Source: Metridium senile (taxonomy: Eukaryota; Cnidaria; Anthozoa; Actiniaria; Metridiidae). Taken from it: a stretch of 64,000 nt of DNA. This document shows positions 1 to 16,158 of this stretch, piece after piece. Both the position numbers and the translations under genes were made by a program. Position 1 is the first letter of the stretch; every line of letters starts with the position of its first letter. Location: contig OX459107.1 of assembly GCA_949775045.1 (NCBI GenBank), forward strand, positions 9,450,250 through 9,514,249, in the 5' to 3' direction. The notes beneath the pieces are model-generated. The model was not told the DNA's origin. It saw only the letters and a list, made by a program, of their open reading frames with translations, and made no database searches.

Positions 1-290
1 AATTGTCGGTTTGCAGCTGTAACCATTTTTTTCAATATTTGGTTTTCATGTTTATAAATGCCATTTTTGGGCTCGATCGTGTACAACGCCTTCCAATCTA
101 ATTTAAGATTTTCCAAAATAGCAAAATTACGAAGAGCAGCTGAAGGAAAAAGCATGTTTCTTTCTGTTGGAAAATGTTCATGAATTATTGATGGTATTTG
201 ATAGAGTTTTAGAAACAGGAAATTCTATTACTATTTGCTATTCTATTACTTATCAAATTAATAATGTCTTGTAATCATATTGAAAATAAA
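1..290 (-). repeat. Duplicated GPCR 5' flank (left copy)
   Basis: This stretch is a diverged copy of 9893..10178, the DNA just upstream of the GPCR start. Shared blocks include CTGTCGGTTTGCAGCTGTAA-like sequence at the start, TTTCTTTCTGTTGGAAAAT and TTATCAAATTAATAAT. Both copies run in the same orientation, so the simplest reading is a tandem gene duplication, with a second minus-strand GPCR copy starting just left of the window. That missing copy is inference. Confidence 0.7.
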
Positions 291-3200
291 TTTGTATCAA
301 CTACATATAAAAAGCTAAGATTTAATGAGCCGAGCTTTCTTTTTTATTACTGTTGTTGCTGTCATTACCATTACCATCATCGGAGTAATCAGGTCCACAC
401 CAGAACTTTATTTGTCTTTGATAGTGATTAAAAGCCACCAATTATAACGTAGTGTTTTCACTCTAAATGGTTGGGGGTAGTACTCTAAAGAAAATAGTTT
501 TGAAATGGTATCAAATGACAAAGAGTAATAACTTCATATGTACATATATTAACAATGTATGTACATATAATAACAATAGAAGAATAAATGTCTGTATTTG
601 CTCATAGCTAGCACTGAGGCTAAAATTAAAAGGGAATTCGAACACAAAATATAATATTGTTTTGCAATATTTAAATTTTGATTAAAGGAAGAGCTTTGTA
701 GTCTTATGATCTGGAGACTATATGACTGACAGGTGACTATTCAACCCAAAGACCCCAAATGGTGTTTATATACAATAAACATATATCAATATTTTTCAAG
801 AATTAAGAGCCGGCATACAACACAATGAACTTTATTTTTGTTTTATGAATATATCATTGCACATTGTGCATTCATTTTCTTTTTCTAATTGAATGCTCAG
901 ATGAAAATGTCATGTTTCAGTAGAAAGGAAACATTTCTCCACACATAAACTACAGAGTATCTTTCATCTTTCTAAAAACAGAAAAATAATGTTAAACCAC
1001 TTTTTTGAAATACTTCATACTTTTACAAGTTTAAATGAACAATAATTCACCATAATTAATAGAACAGACAAACAAGTAGTGCGGTATTTGTTGAAAGGGA
1101 GATAGGGTCACGTGACCTCTTTGTGCATGTCGCCTGTGTAATAACATCGTTCAATGAAATCGAAATCGAAGTTCTTTTTCAGAAATTCTACAACAGTTTC
1201 TAAACAGCCAAAGGAAAAAACAAATTTGTAATGTTTGTTCACCGTTTCTCTTTCAACAGCGGAAGTCTTAGCGCTTAGCCATATTGTTTAATTTAAAAAT
1301 ATAATTGGTATCAATTCACTAAGTTAATAGCAATAAACCTGTCAAATAGCTATCAGATTAATAGAGGTTTTTTTAATCGTTTTGTTTAGTTTATACGAAA
1401 CTTTAATAAAAGAAAAGACGTTTTTATGACCTTATATTTAGTGCCATGGCAATAAACCTATGAAAGAGCTAGTAGACAAGTAGATCTTGTCGTGCAATAA
1501 CAGACAATATTCGACTGTATATTAGTATACCCCTATTTTAACAATTGTTGTCGCAACTGGTCAAATCTACAGACCACTTTCTGAAGCCTGCAGAGCTTGC
1601 GGTAATATGAACATAGCTTGTTGGTATATTAAACGTTTTTTAATGAAATATTTTGTTAAGCATCTACCACTGCAACCACTTATTATAGACATATAATACA
1701 AACACGTACAACCAAAATATGCTATGAATAAATCGATAACTAGCCTACCTGTCAGTAGTTAATGCTGACTTTCAATATTGTCATTTTGTAACTATCTGAA
1801 TGGGTACTAGCTAGAAAGATGTTTTCTCCCAAAATTGGTATTCTGAAATGGTTGATACTGAGGTGATGATTGTTGTAATTTACTCGAATAATATGGTTTC
1901 CAGAAATTGCATACTAGTATCTTATCCACATGAAAAATAAACACTAAAAATGTGGAACTTTTGCATTTTACTACTAAACAGTCTTGATAACAAAAACAAT
2001 GTGATTAGCCGATAATTTAGCAGTATTGAAGTTTCATACTTTTAGTATTTGAGTGAAATAGTACAAAGTCGTACAAAATAGCAAGGAGATTTTGAAACAA
2101 AATTGCTTGATGTTAATGAGCTGCAGGTGGACAATTTTAAATGAAATTTAGTAGTTTTATATATACAATCAATTCCAAGTATACATTATCGTTATATTAT
2201 GTATTCTAAATGTTCATTGTTTTTGGTCCAAGCAGCCCTTTAAATCACATGACAATATGAATTTATGCATGCAAAAAGTAATTATCAATATGAGATATGC
2301 ATTTACATGAACTAGTTATTTGAGCACAAACACTACAAGTGTGCAAAATAAATTTTGCATACTATAAATTGTTTATATGCTAATATTAGTAATAATGGTA
2401 GAGTGCATACACTAAATCCATAAAACAAATAATAATTGTACCGAATAGTGATAATTTACAATAGAAAATATTTACTATTAAATAATGCTCATGAATTTGG
2501 TGTAAGCACTATAGGATTTTTACAAATCCATGAAGAAAGCATGCCATGGTCAAGTTAGCAATCGACATTTGAAGTGTTAAATATTTTTATTTTAAATCAT
2601 CAAAATTGTTGTATTTATAAATCATACAAGTCATACAAGTCATGATGTAAAAATCGAAATCGTAGAAATCGCCTGAAAGAAAGAGTTTAATTTAAGCTTA
2701 GTGGAGTAAGTTTGTAGATCGCAGAAATGATAACATAGTGATACAATAAAGAACACAACATAGAGCGGGCATAGAGATTGAGAAGCACATGGCAAAGGTG
2801 ACAAGTCGAAGATGCAAAGCCAAACCTACATATTTCGGTAATAAAATGTAGAAATCGTCTGGAAAAATCTGTGTTAAAGTTATAAGAATAAGTTCAGTAT
2901 TGGTGGGAGAAAGACAAGGAATTCACAAAACAGGGATTAGATCGACCACAACAATACAACAACTTACCAGTTCGCTTGTCAAAGTTGAAGAGGCCGGACG
3001 GAAGCGAGCATATGTCTATATTTATAGTCGAAAGGAATTGTGGGTCAACAGATGGAATTGTGGGTCCAGAGTATTTTCACTTCCGGTTTTCTTGCCGTAA
3101 ATTAGTACTGCTGACTTGCTCGCTCGCTCAGGCTCGCTTCGCTGCGTCAGCAACAAGAGACAAAATGCCATCCCATACAGGCTTCAGAGTGTGGTCTTTA

Positions 3201-3690
3201 GCTTTATATTTATATTTTGCCATTTTGGCAGATTCGCCCATTTAATTAACTTGTTCTACGACTGAAAGCGTTCAATGAAATTGATATTTTACAAAGTTCA
3301 ATTCCTTATAAGAAATTTTACACGGGCTTTGGGTCAATTACGCATTAGCATCGCACAGGATCGTTCACATGTTATCGCAAACAATTAAACACGATCGCAT
3401 AGGATTATACAACAAAGAGTTAAAAAGGAGATCATATCACCACCAACAGTAGACCGTTCCACAGTTCTCTTCCATCAACCTCAACCTCGATAGTGTATAA
3501 TATATTCTTTAGAATTTAACGGTGACCCGTTCAATTTGTACAGCCTGCGATCACGAAATCTGCAATCGCATCATCTCTAACACGATCACAGGAGTGTTTC
3601 CATATAATCACACTCGATCGCACTTCAGGGTTCAGTTTAAAAGTTTAAAAGGGATGTAAATTATGTAAACGTTTTATCAGTACAGGTAAG
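291..3690. other. AT-rich gene-free stretch
   Basis: I found no convincing exon, RNA gene or bounded transposon here. Two overlapping open frames near 2900..3245 have no recognisable domain and no flanking splice signals. The stretch CTCGCTCGCTCAGG near 3120 is the only locally GC-rich patch. Confidence 0.5.
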
Positions 3691-3697
3691 ATCGTAT

Positions 3698-4014
3698 AGG
3701 CCGATTTACACGATACGATTTTGACCTACGACTGTAGTACACGATTTGCCTACAACATGTAGTAGGTACCATTCACACGCGCACGACTAGTCGTATACGA
3801 TTCGTATACGCCATTGCTAAAATCGTGAGTGATTGGACGAAATACTAGTTCCAGTCCTAATATGGAACAAATCACGTCATTTTCCTACGATAAGTCGTAG
3901 GGTTTTGATCCTTGGTTCAAAATCCTACTACAAGTCGTAGGTCGCGTGCGTCAGTCGTAGGCAAGTCGTAGGGGCATTTACACGGCACGACTTGGAGCTC
4001 ATTTGAGTCGTATA
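3698..4014. mobile_element. Palindrome-rich non-autonomous element, probably truncated
   Basis: It begins GGCCGATTTACACGATACGA, the style of MITE ends of the 'GGCC..TTTACACG' type. It is dense in copies of CGACTTGTAGTA/TACAAGTCGTA in both orientations, including the near-palindrome around 3785..3812. No matching right terminal repeat is seen, so it is probably truncated or merged with the adjoining LINE fragment. Assignment to a superfamily is not possible by eye. Confidence 0.4.
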
Positions 4015-5340
4015 CTACAAGTCGTACACGACAATTTGCTTTATAAAATAAGGAAGCTGATTCCATAGATGTGATACCTTATAAGTAAAGGAATTGTGAA
4101 AGAAAAGATTATTATATGAAGGCTGCACTAGATTGCTTCCTCCATCTCTTAAATTATATTTACTCTTACGTTGTTCAAAAAAAATTAGAAATATATTTAG
4201 GACCATATGTATTTTCATTGATGCATTTAAAAAGAAGGACTAAAGATTGATAATACCTTCTATATTCTAATGATTGCATATTGCCTATCGTTAAAATCAT
4301 ATTATAATCTAAATTGTTTCCTAAATATCAAAGAGTTTTTAGAGCGTAATGGTTAGCAGATTCAAGTTTTGAGTTCAGAGTTTTGTTAATACCAAGTACA
4401 AGTGGGCTGCAATATTCAAGGTGGGGCAGTATGTAGGCTTTGTAGCAACAGGGAAACATCAGCAGGCACCAATCTTTTCAATCGTCGTAAAGCTCCAATT
4501 TTTGCATAAACCTTTTTTAGTATAGCTGATATGTGTTCTTTATATGATAGTTTGCTGTCAATGACCACACCAAGAATTTTTCAAGTGTCCCTTATTTCAA
4601 TCGGAGATCCTTCAAACATGTAAGATGGGATTTTGAGTGGTATTTTCCAGAATCATGGCTTGAGTCTTTTTGCCATTGACTTTCAAATGGTTTGAGGAAA
4701 ACCAAGAGGGTAAAAATTGTAAATCTTGGTTGAGAGTCAACTCTAATTAATGTAGTAACATTATTATCTGAAGCATATGTTGTTGTATGGAAGTTGTAGG
4801 AACACCGCAATGCATTGGTAGCCAGTCAGATAATATACTATTAGCCTTTACTCTTTGCTTTCGACCATACAAGTAAGATTGCAAAAACATGATAGCGTCC
4901 TCGGTTATGCCATATGCGCGTAGTTAGCAGGGGTTTCATTCGTTTCCAGAAACCTCCAAGTGTAGTTGCATTGGCTGCTGAATCACAACAAAATCGCTTG
5001 ATTGCAATGCGTTTTAATTTGGTGACCTTATTCCTTTGCAATCTATAGCATTCCCATGATTCATCAGTCATACAACTAAGATATTTTCTGTATAACTTGT
5101 TTTTCCATCGATCGTATTGCTTTTTTTATTTCAACATTGATCCAGGGAAGTTGGTTGTCCCGAACAGTTTTTTTATTATTGAAGCATGCTTATCAACTGT
5201 TTGATTGTACAGTTTGGACCAGTGGTCCCAGACATCATCAATATCATCAAAGACAAAGGCTGTGTCCCATGGGGTTGTATTTAAGTCAGTTGTATTTATA
5301 TTGTCAAGAAGCGTTCCATCTTGACAAAGCTAAGAGCCGT
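4015..5340 (-). pseudogene. Degenerate non-LTR retrotransposon (LINE) reverse-transcriptase fragment
   Basis: Read on the minus strand with frame shifts and stops, this is the C-terminal half of a LINE ORF2. Recognisable pieces in order are a pre-RT segment with VWDHWSKLYNQTVD (about 5240..5190), a WECYRLQRNKVTKLKR block (about 5060..5010) and GFWKRMKPLLT (about 4950). Next come DWLPMHCGVP (about 4830..4800), ASDNNVTTL, LKVNGKKTQAM (about 4690..4660), KVYAKIGALRRLKRL (about 4510..4460) and LPHLEYCSPL (about 4420..4390). The end is YNLRDGG then SHLWNQLPYFIK (about 4170..4030). The segment that should hold the YADD catalytic site is missing between GVP and ASDNNV, which indicates an internal deletion. 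It is not functional. The family resembles CR1/L2-type LINEs; the exact clade is uncertain. Confidence 0.75.
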
Positions 5341-5350
5341 GATCAACAAC

Positions 5351-5990
5351 ATGGATAAAGACAATTTTAAAGATTTCAACAAGGAGGAGGCTTTCGATTT
5401 CCTAAGAACCATAAGACTCCGCACATTTTAAGGCGGTTTTTATCGCCTTGAAATCAAGAATGTCTACATCTGCCGATCGATTCAAACAATAAATTGCCGC
5501 TCATAACGGAGAGAAGGAGCAGGAAAAGGTGCTAGATATCATGTCCAAAGTTAACAAAATAGCTCCTCAGGCCAGGACCTCAGCATCGCTCCTAGCCCTG
5601 GCGCCCGGGTCCTGGCAACTCCGTTCCAAGCTCTAGCCGAGCTCCCAAAAGACCAGGGTAAATAGGAATGCGTTGTTTCTACTGCGACAGGGTGGGCCAC
5701 TCCCAATCCAGATGCTTCTGGCGCCTGAGGTACCAGGCAAGACCCGAAGACCGGGGCCCAATCGGCCACTTGAGATAGAAAGTTGAAAATAGTTCAATGT
5801 AAGTTGAATAGTATTATATTCTCTTTCATTCCTTGTTATAATAATTAGATATGGGGACGAACACACCGGAGGGGCGCTCCTTGACTGCTCTGCTAAGACT
5901 GGCCCAAGGGCCGACTCCGGCGAAGAAAGGGGAACCTTTCCAAACCTGAAAATCCACCGACTCCCCACCCCGGATGTAAATATGTTCTAC
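5351..5990 (+). pseudogene. Gag-like relic with CCHC zinc knuckle in a GC-rich island
   Basis: A start codon at 5359 opens MDKDNFKDFNKEEAFDFL, a gag-like N-terminus, which runs into a stop within about 30 codons. Further on, in another frame, is CFYCDRVGHSQSRC (about 5671..5715), a textbook CX2CX4HX4C zinc knuckle of the type found in retroelement nucleocapsid proteins. The block 5560..5960 is much richer in G+C than the surrounding DNA, which suggests different ancestry. No protease, reverse transcriptase or integrase follows, so this is a decayed fragment. Retroelement origin is inferred from the knuckle; a cellular CCHC protein relic is the alternative. Confidence 0.45.
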
Positions 5991-6609
5991 ACTGCTTTCT
6001 ATTATATGCTCGTATTTATCTGTGATAAATTTAATCAAAGTTAATTATTAGATTATCAAATGAAGTTCCCCTTAAAGTTTCCTTGTGTAGTTTTTATATT
6101 ACACTTTAAAGGGCAAGCTTCGTGGAACAACCGTGCATGTTATCGATAATATACAGTTTTGAATAGTATTTGAAGTGAATAAACTAATATCAAATTTTCA
6201 GAAGCGAATATTGATACACTCTTCTCTCCTTTTTCGAAACCCTAAGCCGGATACCAGTAAATGCTAATTTTCAAAAATTCGCATTTGACACCCTAAAAGA
6301 TACCAAATCGCTGATTTTGACCCCTAAGAGATACGACGAGCATTCCCGGTACTTTTTCCCCGGAGTCTTTCACCCGGGCCTAATTGTAAGGTTCGAATGA
6401 CTCCTAAGTTCCTTGTTGCAGAGGACTTGCTATGGGGCTTGAATTTCTGGCTCTTGATAAGCGGCCAGCTATGGAGGAACTTGATTAGCCACGACTTGGT
6501 TTGGGACTTGGTGTACCAAGCGTCCAAGCGGCTGAGCTTAATCAACTAACCACTAGTTATTCAGATGTCAAACTTTTATACTAATGTTACGCATTTGCCA
6601 TTGGTTTAA

Positions 6610-6806
6610 GGCCTCGTCTACACGAATCCGATCCGGCTGAAACCGCATAGAAATATTTGCGTCCACACGAATCCGCGTATCCGGAGGATTCAAGTAAAAG
6701 TATGCGGTTTCGGTGACCGGGTTCACTGGATTCGTGTGTACGACAGGCCGATTCGCATCAAAAAGTATGCGGTTTCAAAAGTATCCGGATCCGTGTAGAC
6801 GGGGTC
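6610..6806. mobile_element. Harbinger-like MITE with TAA target duplication
   Basis: The left end GGCCTCGTCTACACG and right end CGTGTAGACGGGGTC are inverted repeats, flanked on both sides by TAA. The interior repeats AATCCG/CGGATT and TATGCGGTTTC blocks. A TWA target duplication with about 200 bp total length fits PIF/Harbinger-type MITEs. There is no coding capacity. Confidence 0.7.
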
Positions 6807-6928
6807 TAAGGGTTGGTTTGACTTTTATTTATAACATCCAAAACGTCAGCAAGCAACACTTCTGTATGGTGCATGGTACTTTAATCAAATAACTTTACAG
6901 CTAGTTGTATATTTTGAACCATTCCTCA

Positions 6929-7375
6929 TTTAGTATAAATACAAACTAAGGTGATTATACAAAATCGCGCACTCTGATTGGTTTGCTATCTCGGATTATA
7001 AGCCGATAATCACCTTTTCGGATAAAATGGCTGTCAGTAGTTGTTTTGTCACTGTTAGCGAAAATTAAATGAAAAACTTTAAAGAAAATGCTCTCCCACA
7101 ATCGACTAAAGAAGCTACAAAGTTTGGTGTCAAGCTATTTAAAGGTATCAATAAATTTTCACTTTTTTTTTGGCATTATGCGAGACAATGTTAACACTTT
7201 CGCGTGACGGTCGCGCTTTTAAAAAATAAAATATTTTATCTTTCAATGCTGTTTCCTTCTTTCTTTTTTGAAATAATCACCTTAAAGTTTGTATTTATAC
7301 TAAAACGATTATTCACCTCGAAGACTACCGCTCAGTAAATATTCACCGATAATCACTTCGACTTCGTAAATAATA
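6929..7375. mobile_element. Dispersed repeat family A, copy 1 (TTTAGTATAAATAC ends)
   Basis: Left TTAGTATAAATACAAA and right TTTGTATTTATACTAAA (7288..7304) are inverted repeats around ATCACCTT inner blocks. A second copy lies at 20457..20735 and shares long stretches such as CACTCTGATTGGTTTGCTAT and ACTAAAGAAGCTACAAAGTT. Copy 1 carries about 170 bp that copy 2 lacks. The element is non-coding. Confidence 0.7.
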
Positions 7376-7501
7376 AGTTACAAATATCTACTAAATGCTT
7401 CTATATTTTACCTTAAAGCGGATATCTCCACGCCCTACGTAACTCGATACGATATCAACAGACCAGTATTGATAGTTAAGTTTGATCAATGTTCACGCTA
7501 T

Positions 7502-8278
7502 CTACATGTTTGGTGTATCTCTTAGCTGTACAGAGTTTGTTCTGTTCCCGGTTGTCCTTGAGCTGTTTGTAACCTTTCTTCTACACAGAAATGTTTTTGC
7601 TGCTTCGCGGAAATCAGACAGACAGAGAAAATACACACAAGGGCTGAGACTAGAGTTGACGACAGGAAGAAAATATTCTATAATAAAATTTAAGGAATTC
7701 CTATCGATGCATTTATTATTAAAAAAAATAGTTGATGGAAAGAAATAGAAAATATTATAGAACAATACACCGATGAAAAGAGGAAGGTAACAACACAAAT
7801 AAAGAAGTAACGAATACAAAACCATTCTGACTGCACTACCGATTCGTTTTCTTCGTAGTTTTCTTTGTACTTCAGAAATATTGTCTTCAATGGCTTGTGG
7901 ATTGGACCGTAGTCTTCGTAAGGTTAGAATACTCAGTAAAGCCAGTACAAAAAATACGACTGTTGTTATAATAGATATGATGGTATTCAATAAAAGGTAA
8001 TAAAACCTTAATCCTAATTTTAGAGAACATTGGCCATCTTTGTTGGTATGCCAAAAAAATCCTTCATCCAAATTCATTGCAGCAGAAATCAACCAGGAGC
8101 AAGCAAGCAAACACACACGTTGTTTTAACGAATATGGTCGGGGTATCTGAACAGCTCGCCTTCTTGTTATTCTGTATCGTTCAATGCTGATGATTAAAAG
8201 GCTAACAAGAGATGCTATTTGAGAAATGCGGAATAGAAATGGAATAATATTACAAGCATAATCATATCCATTTTGTAA
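7502..8278 (-). pseudogene. Rhodopsin-class GPCR, TM3-TM7 part
   Basis: This open frame encodes the back half of a seven-helix G-protein-coupled receptor. It has the TM3 cysteine in YACNIIPFLF and an ISIERYR motif in the DRY position. TM4 holds the conserved W in LLACSWLISAA. TM5 is followed by a short third cytoplasmic loop with basic RRKRIGSAVRM. TM6 is followed by a TM7 whose NPxxY is altered to SPCVYF, and the tail ends at a TAG codon. The front half is at 9469..9748. An in-frame TGA at 8279..8281 sits directly before the first receptor codons, and no canonical acceptor reconnects the two parts in frame. The locus is therefore probably broken, unless an unusual splice or an assembly error is involved. 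The ligand cannot be predicted. Confidence 0.7.
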
Positions 8279-9305
8279 TCACTAGCAAATCCTGCAATCT
8301 GATTGGCTAAAAAGTGTGCGATTAAAGCATTAATTGCACTATTTTGGATCATTAATAGCATCATTTTTGAAATCTTGCATCATTTTTAAAAACATCCAAT
8401 CACAAGACAGACATGTCATTTTTTAACCAATCACAACAAAGAATCAAAGAAACCATTTGGATGTTACTATTGGAGAAAAAACCGCCATTTTGAAGGAAAA
8501 AGGTTTTTCTGGGTTTTTTTGAAGCATTTTTGGAGAGGAAAAGTTGTCAAACACAATTAACAAGACGTTCTACTGTTGTGAAATTGTTCAGAGTATCTCT
8601 TTGAAGGACCTGCTTCAGCAGAACAACAATATTTCACTGAAAAACAGCGGAAAAAGACTCAAATCGCATATTTATTTATTAGAGACTGTTCATGGACACT
8701 TGGCTTCTTGTTTTACTGTGAATTCAAAGGAATTGCCATTATCAAGAACATTTAGGAAATGTCAGAAGATTTGGTGAACTTATTTTCTCTATTTCAAGAC
8801 AACCACAGGATTTATCAAAGCATAATTGTTCGCATTTTTGGATGTTTTTGATTGAAATCTACATACAATGAATGTGATGACTGCATGATAAAAACGGAGA
8901 AGAAATTATCAATATTATTTAACAAGACTATTTGGACACCACAATTTGCTAGTAAATGTAAGTAAAAACTATTGTTTATTCTCAATTTTGTAAAGTTTTT
9001 CAGAAAATTGTCAACTCAAAATGAAAAAAAAAAGATTGAGAATTTGTGCGTTCAATTTTCCAGCGTAATTTGTTTGAAGTTTGTTGAGATCCTCACTAAA
9101 TATTTTTGTATTAAGTAACAGAATCAGAATTTCATAAAATAAAATAAATTATTCTGTGATTTTTGTGGTATCTTTTAGCTTTATTTGTGTGAATTTGTGA
9201 ATCGCTTGACTCATAATGATTGCATGTTCATGTTGCATGTTTGTCTTTTCAACAAAATACTCCAGTTTGTGTTTATTCAAAAAGATTACAAAATGGATAT
9301 GATTA
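8259..9305. mobile_element. Insertion splitting the GPCR, bounded by 22-bp inverted repeats
   Basis: The sequence at 8259..8280 is the exact reverse complement of 9284..9305 (GATTACAAAATGGATATGAT and two more bases). The left arm overlaps the first codons of the receptor's TM3 exon. The interior is AT-rich, has short CAATC/GATTGG motifs and encodes nothing recognisable. It could be a foldback element that inserted in the first extracellular loop, or an intron in which a piece of exon was copied in reverse. Confidence 0.45.
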
Positions 9306-9326
9306 AGTGGTAATATAACTTTGTGT

Positions 9327-9432
9327 CGTGCAATTTTGGTCTGAAATCATACTTGTGATTAACAAATTGCACTCCCGCTACGCGGTCGTGCAATTTTGTA
9401 ATCACTCGTATGATTTCAGACCAAATTGCACT
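9327..9432. repeat. 106-bp hairpin-forming inverted repeat
   Basis: GTGCAATTTTGGTCTGAAAT on the left pairs with ATTTCAGACCAAATTGCAC on the right. The pairing continues inwards through CATAC..GTGATTA and TAATCAC..GTATG to a short centre with CGCTACGCGG. It lies between the two GPCR parts. It is probably a small foldback transposon. Confidence 0.7.
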
Positions 9433-9468
9433 CCACTCAGTTCTATTACCATTATAAATTACCAACAA

Positions 9469-9748
9469 TATCATCATGCCATAACTTGTATCCAAGAGAA
9501 GAAGATTGTACATATATTAATGCCATTACTATAAAGAGAGTATCTGACACGGCCATGTTGATGATCAAGAAATGAAGATTTCTTCTCACGGTGTACTTAG
9601 CAGCGAGAACGATGGTAAATACGTTACAACCCACACCAAATCCACCAACAAGTAATATTGCTGTCATTTGAACAGCTCGTTCAACGTCTGTAGGAGGTTC
9701 ATCATACTTGCAGTAGCTGTTACCTCGTGTAACGTTAGACTGGTTCAT
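9469..9748 (-). pseudogene. Rhodopsin-class GPCR, N-terminus to TM2
   Basis: The ATG at 9748 opens MNQSNVTRGNSYCKY, a short extracellular tail with an N-glycosylation sequon (NVT). TM1 contains the family G-x-x-x-N pattern in GFGVGCNVFTIVLAAKY. TM2 contains LIINMAVSDTLF, matching the conserved N and D of class A receptors. It ends in the first extracellular loop at KLWHDDIVG, where GTAATT provides a possible donor before stop codons. Joined conceptually to 7502..8278 it would give a full seven-helix receptor, but no in-frame canonical splice exists. Promoter DNA upstream is duplicated at 1..290, so it belongs to a small tandem receptor family. Confidence 0.7.
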
Positions 9749-9892
9749 GTTCAAGTTTTGTTGTGATGTTGTTATCAGTACGTAGAACCTTAGTTGTCTG
9801 CTGGTACTAACTTGTGACTAACTAACATATACATGGGTTCCAGCTTTCTTTAAACACGTTTAAATAGTTTTTGAATTCATTAATATCATTAA

Positions 9893-10178
9893 CTGTCGGT
9901 TTGCAGCTGTAACCAATATTTCGTTTTCATGTTTATAAATGCCATTGTTGGGCACGATCGTGAGCGCCTTCCATCCAGACTAATTTTTGGTTTTCCAAAA
10001 TAGCAAAATTCCGAGAATAATCTGATCCAATAAAAGGAAAAAACATTTTCCCCCGCTTTCTTTCTGTTGGAAAATATTCAGGAATTATTAATGATATTTT
10101 TGAAATAGAGTTTTAAAAACAGCAAATTCTATTACTATTCCAATACTTATCAAATTAATAATATCTTGGTACATAGGA
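9893..10178 (-). promoter_or_regulatory. GPCR upstream flank (right copy of duplication)
   Basis: This lies upstream of the GPCR start and matches 1..290 over most of its length with small indels. Because both copies keep the same relation to a receptor start (inferred for the left one), it probably contains the promoter and 5' UTR of this receptor family. No TATA box is obvious. Confidence 0.5.
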
Positions 10179-10215
10179 ATCATTTTGAAATTTATTAATG
10201 TTTCCATTCATGTCA

Positions 10216-10390
10216 AGGCCCAGGCCTTCAGCATTAACTTCAACATCCTTTCGATTTTGTTGAATGGCAATGTTGAAGCCGTTTGCCAACACATTCCAAC
10301 ATTGTTCAAACCGTTTGTCCCCTACGTTCAACAACCATTCTACAGCGTTAAACAAAATCGAGCCAATGTTGAAGCCGTTTGCGCGGGCCT
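10216..10390. mobile_element. MITE with AGGCCC/GGGCCT ends and GTTGAAGC repeats
   Basis: It starts AGGCCCAGGC and ends GCGGGCCT. The interior carries repeated TTGAAGCCGTTTGCC and TTTTGTTGAATGGCAATG motifs in both orientations. A related, diverged stretch is at 56826..56985. The element is non-coding. Confidence 0.55.
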
Positions 10391-11560
10391 TTACAATACT
10401 CTATTAGCCCGAGTTGTGGCTCTGGGGAATTGAGAAAATCTTCCAGAGCTATGAATCCACTAGCTTCCTAGCCTGTGTGCAGCAGTCCCCAACCCTCCCC
10501 CTACGGGCTACTAGCTTCCTCTCCTTTGGGTTGAATAATTAAGTAAAACCATTTTTCTAATAAATTTTACTTCGATCATGTGTTTATATTTTGTCAAATC
10601 TTTCCAAGAACACTCATCACCGACTTTACATGTAAAAATATCAAAACATCTGAATATGCGATTTTAATTACACAAGCTTACCTAAGTCCTTTGCGCGATG
10701 TCAAGTGAACATTATGAACAAGACGATTGAAAATCCTTGGTGTGGTAATCTTTTAAAATAAAAGTAATGATAAACGTTTTTGAAATAGGTATTTTTTTAC
10801 CGAATTCGTTTTATGATTCGATGCCTTCTCTAATGAAAAATATAGGTTAATTCTTTAGCTTGAAAATTCCAATATATCTCAATCTGAATATCAAAACTTG
10901 ATAGTTTTGAACAAATATATCAGCCATTGATATCATTTCAACTTGTTTATTTTGATGCAAAACCAAATAAAATATTACAAACATAATATGCTTTAAACAT
11001 CACAAAAACTCCATCATCACATACACATTGTGTTATATAGTGCTCATATTAACATTTTACTACGAAGGCTACGACAATAGATAAGTACAGTAAAACCCAC
11101 AAAGACGAACCAGTGATTTTTCACTATATATTGAGTACGTAATAATTTGCAAACTTTTAGCCTGACATTTCCTTATGTAATGGTTCTTTTATGTTGGTAA
11201 AACCCATGTAAATGAAGCAGTGATTTTTCAAGTCAGACTGAAGTTGTTTGATTTAAAATGCCAGATTCTTGTAATATGTATATTCGGTGCATAATGTTTA
11301 GCATACATTTCTTAATGCAATGGTTCTCTTATGTTGGTTATTACTGTATTTGACAATAAATGTTTGAAGGTTTAGTTCTAGATAATAATAAAATTACACA
11401 CAAGCAAACAGACAAAAACAGACAAAGGGGAACATAGCACTGAATCGTTGTCTTACAGTAAATTGAGAACTCGAGAGAACTCAACCTTTTCTCTGGGTAT
11501 TTTCACTTGATTTAAGCAACTAGCTTGCTTAAAGTACAAACTACTGCAAAACGTTACATG
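10391..11560. other. Intergenic DNA between the GPCR and the first SR gene
   Basis: No gene was found. The part 11089..11345 opens TACAGTAAAACCCACAAAGA and closes GGTTATTACTGTA, resembling a small mariner-type element. It holds two diverged copies of a TAATGGTTCTTTTATGTTGG block. The 3' UTR of the first SR gene may extend leftwards into this stretch; the minus strand has AATAAA near 10945. Confidence 0.4.
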
Positions 11561-11620
11561 CTTCAGTGTTGATCATTTGGACTAGAATAGTAAAACTAAA
11601 ATCTACAAACAGAGAGTTCT

Positions 11621-16158
<4,538 letters not shown>

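Noticed and set aside
7690..7890. Short minus-strand frame overlapping the GPCR
   Set aside because: It is a shifted frame of the TM5-TM6 coding region.
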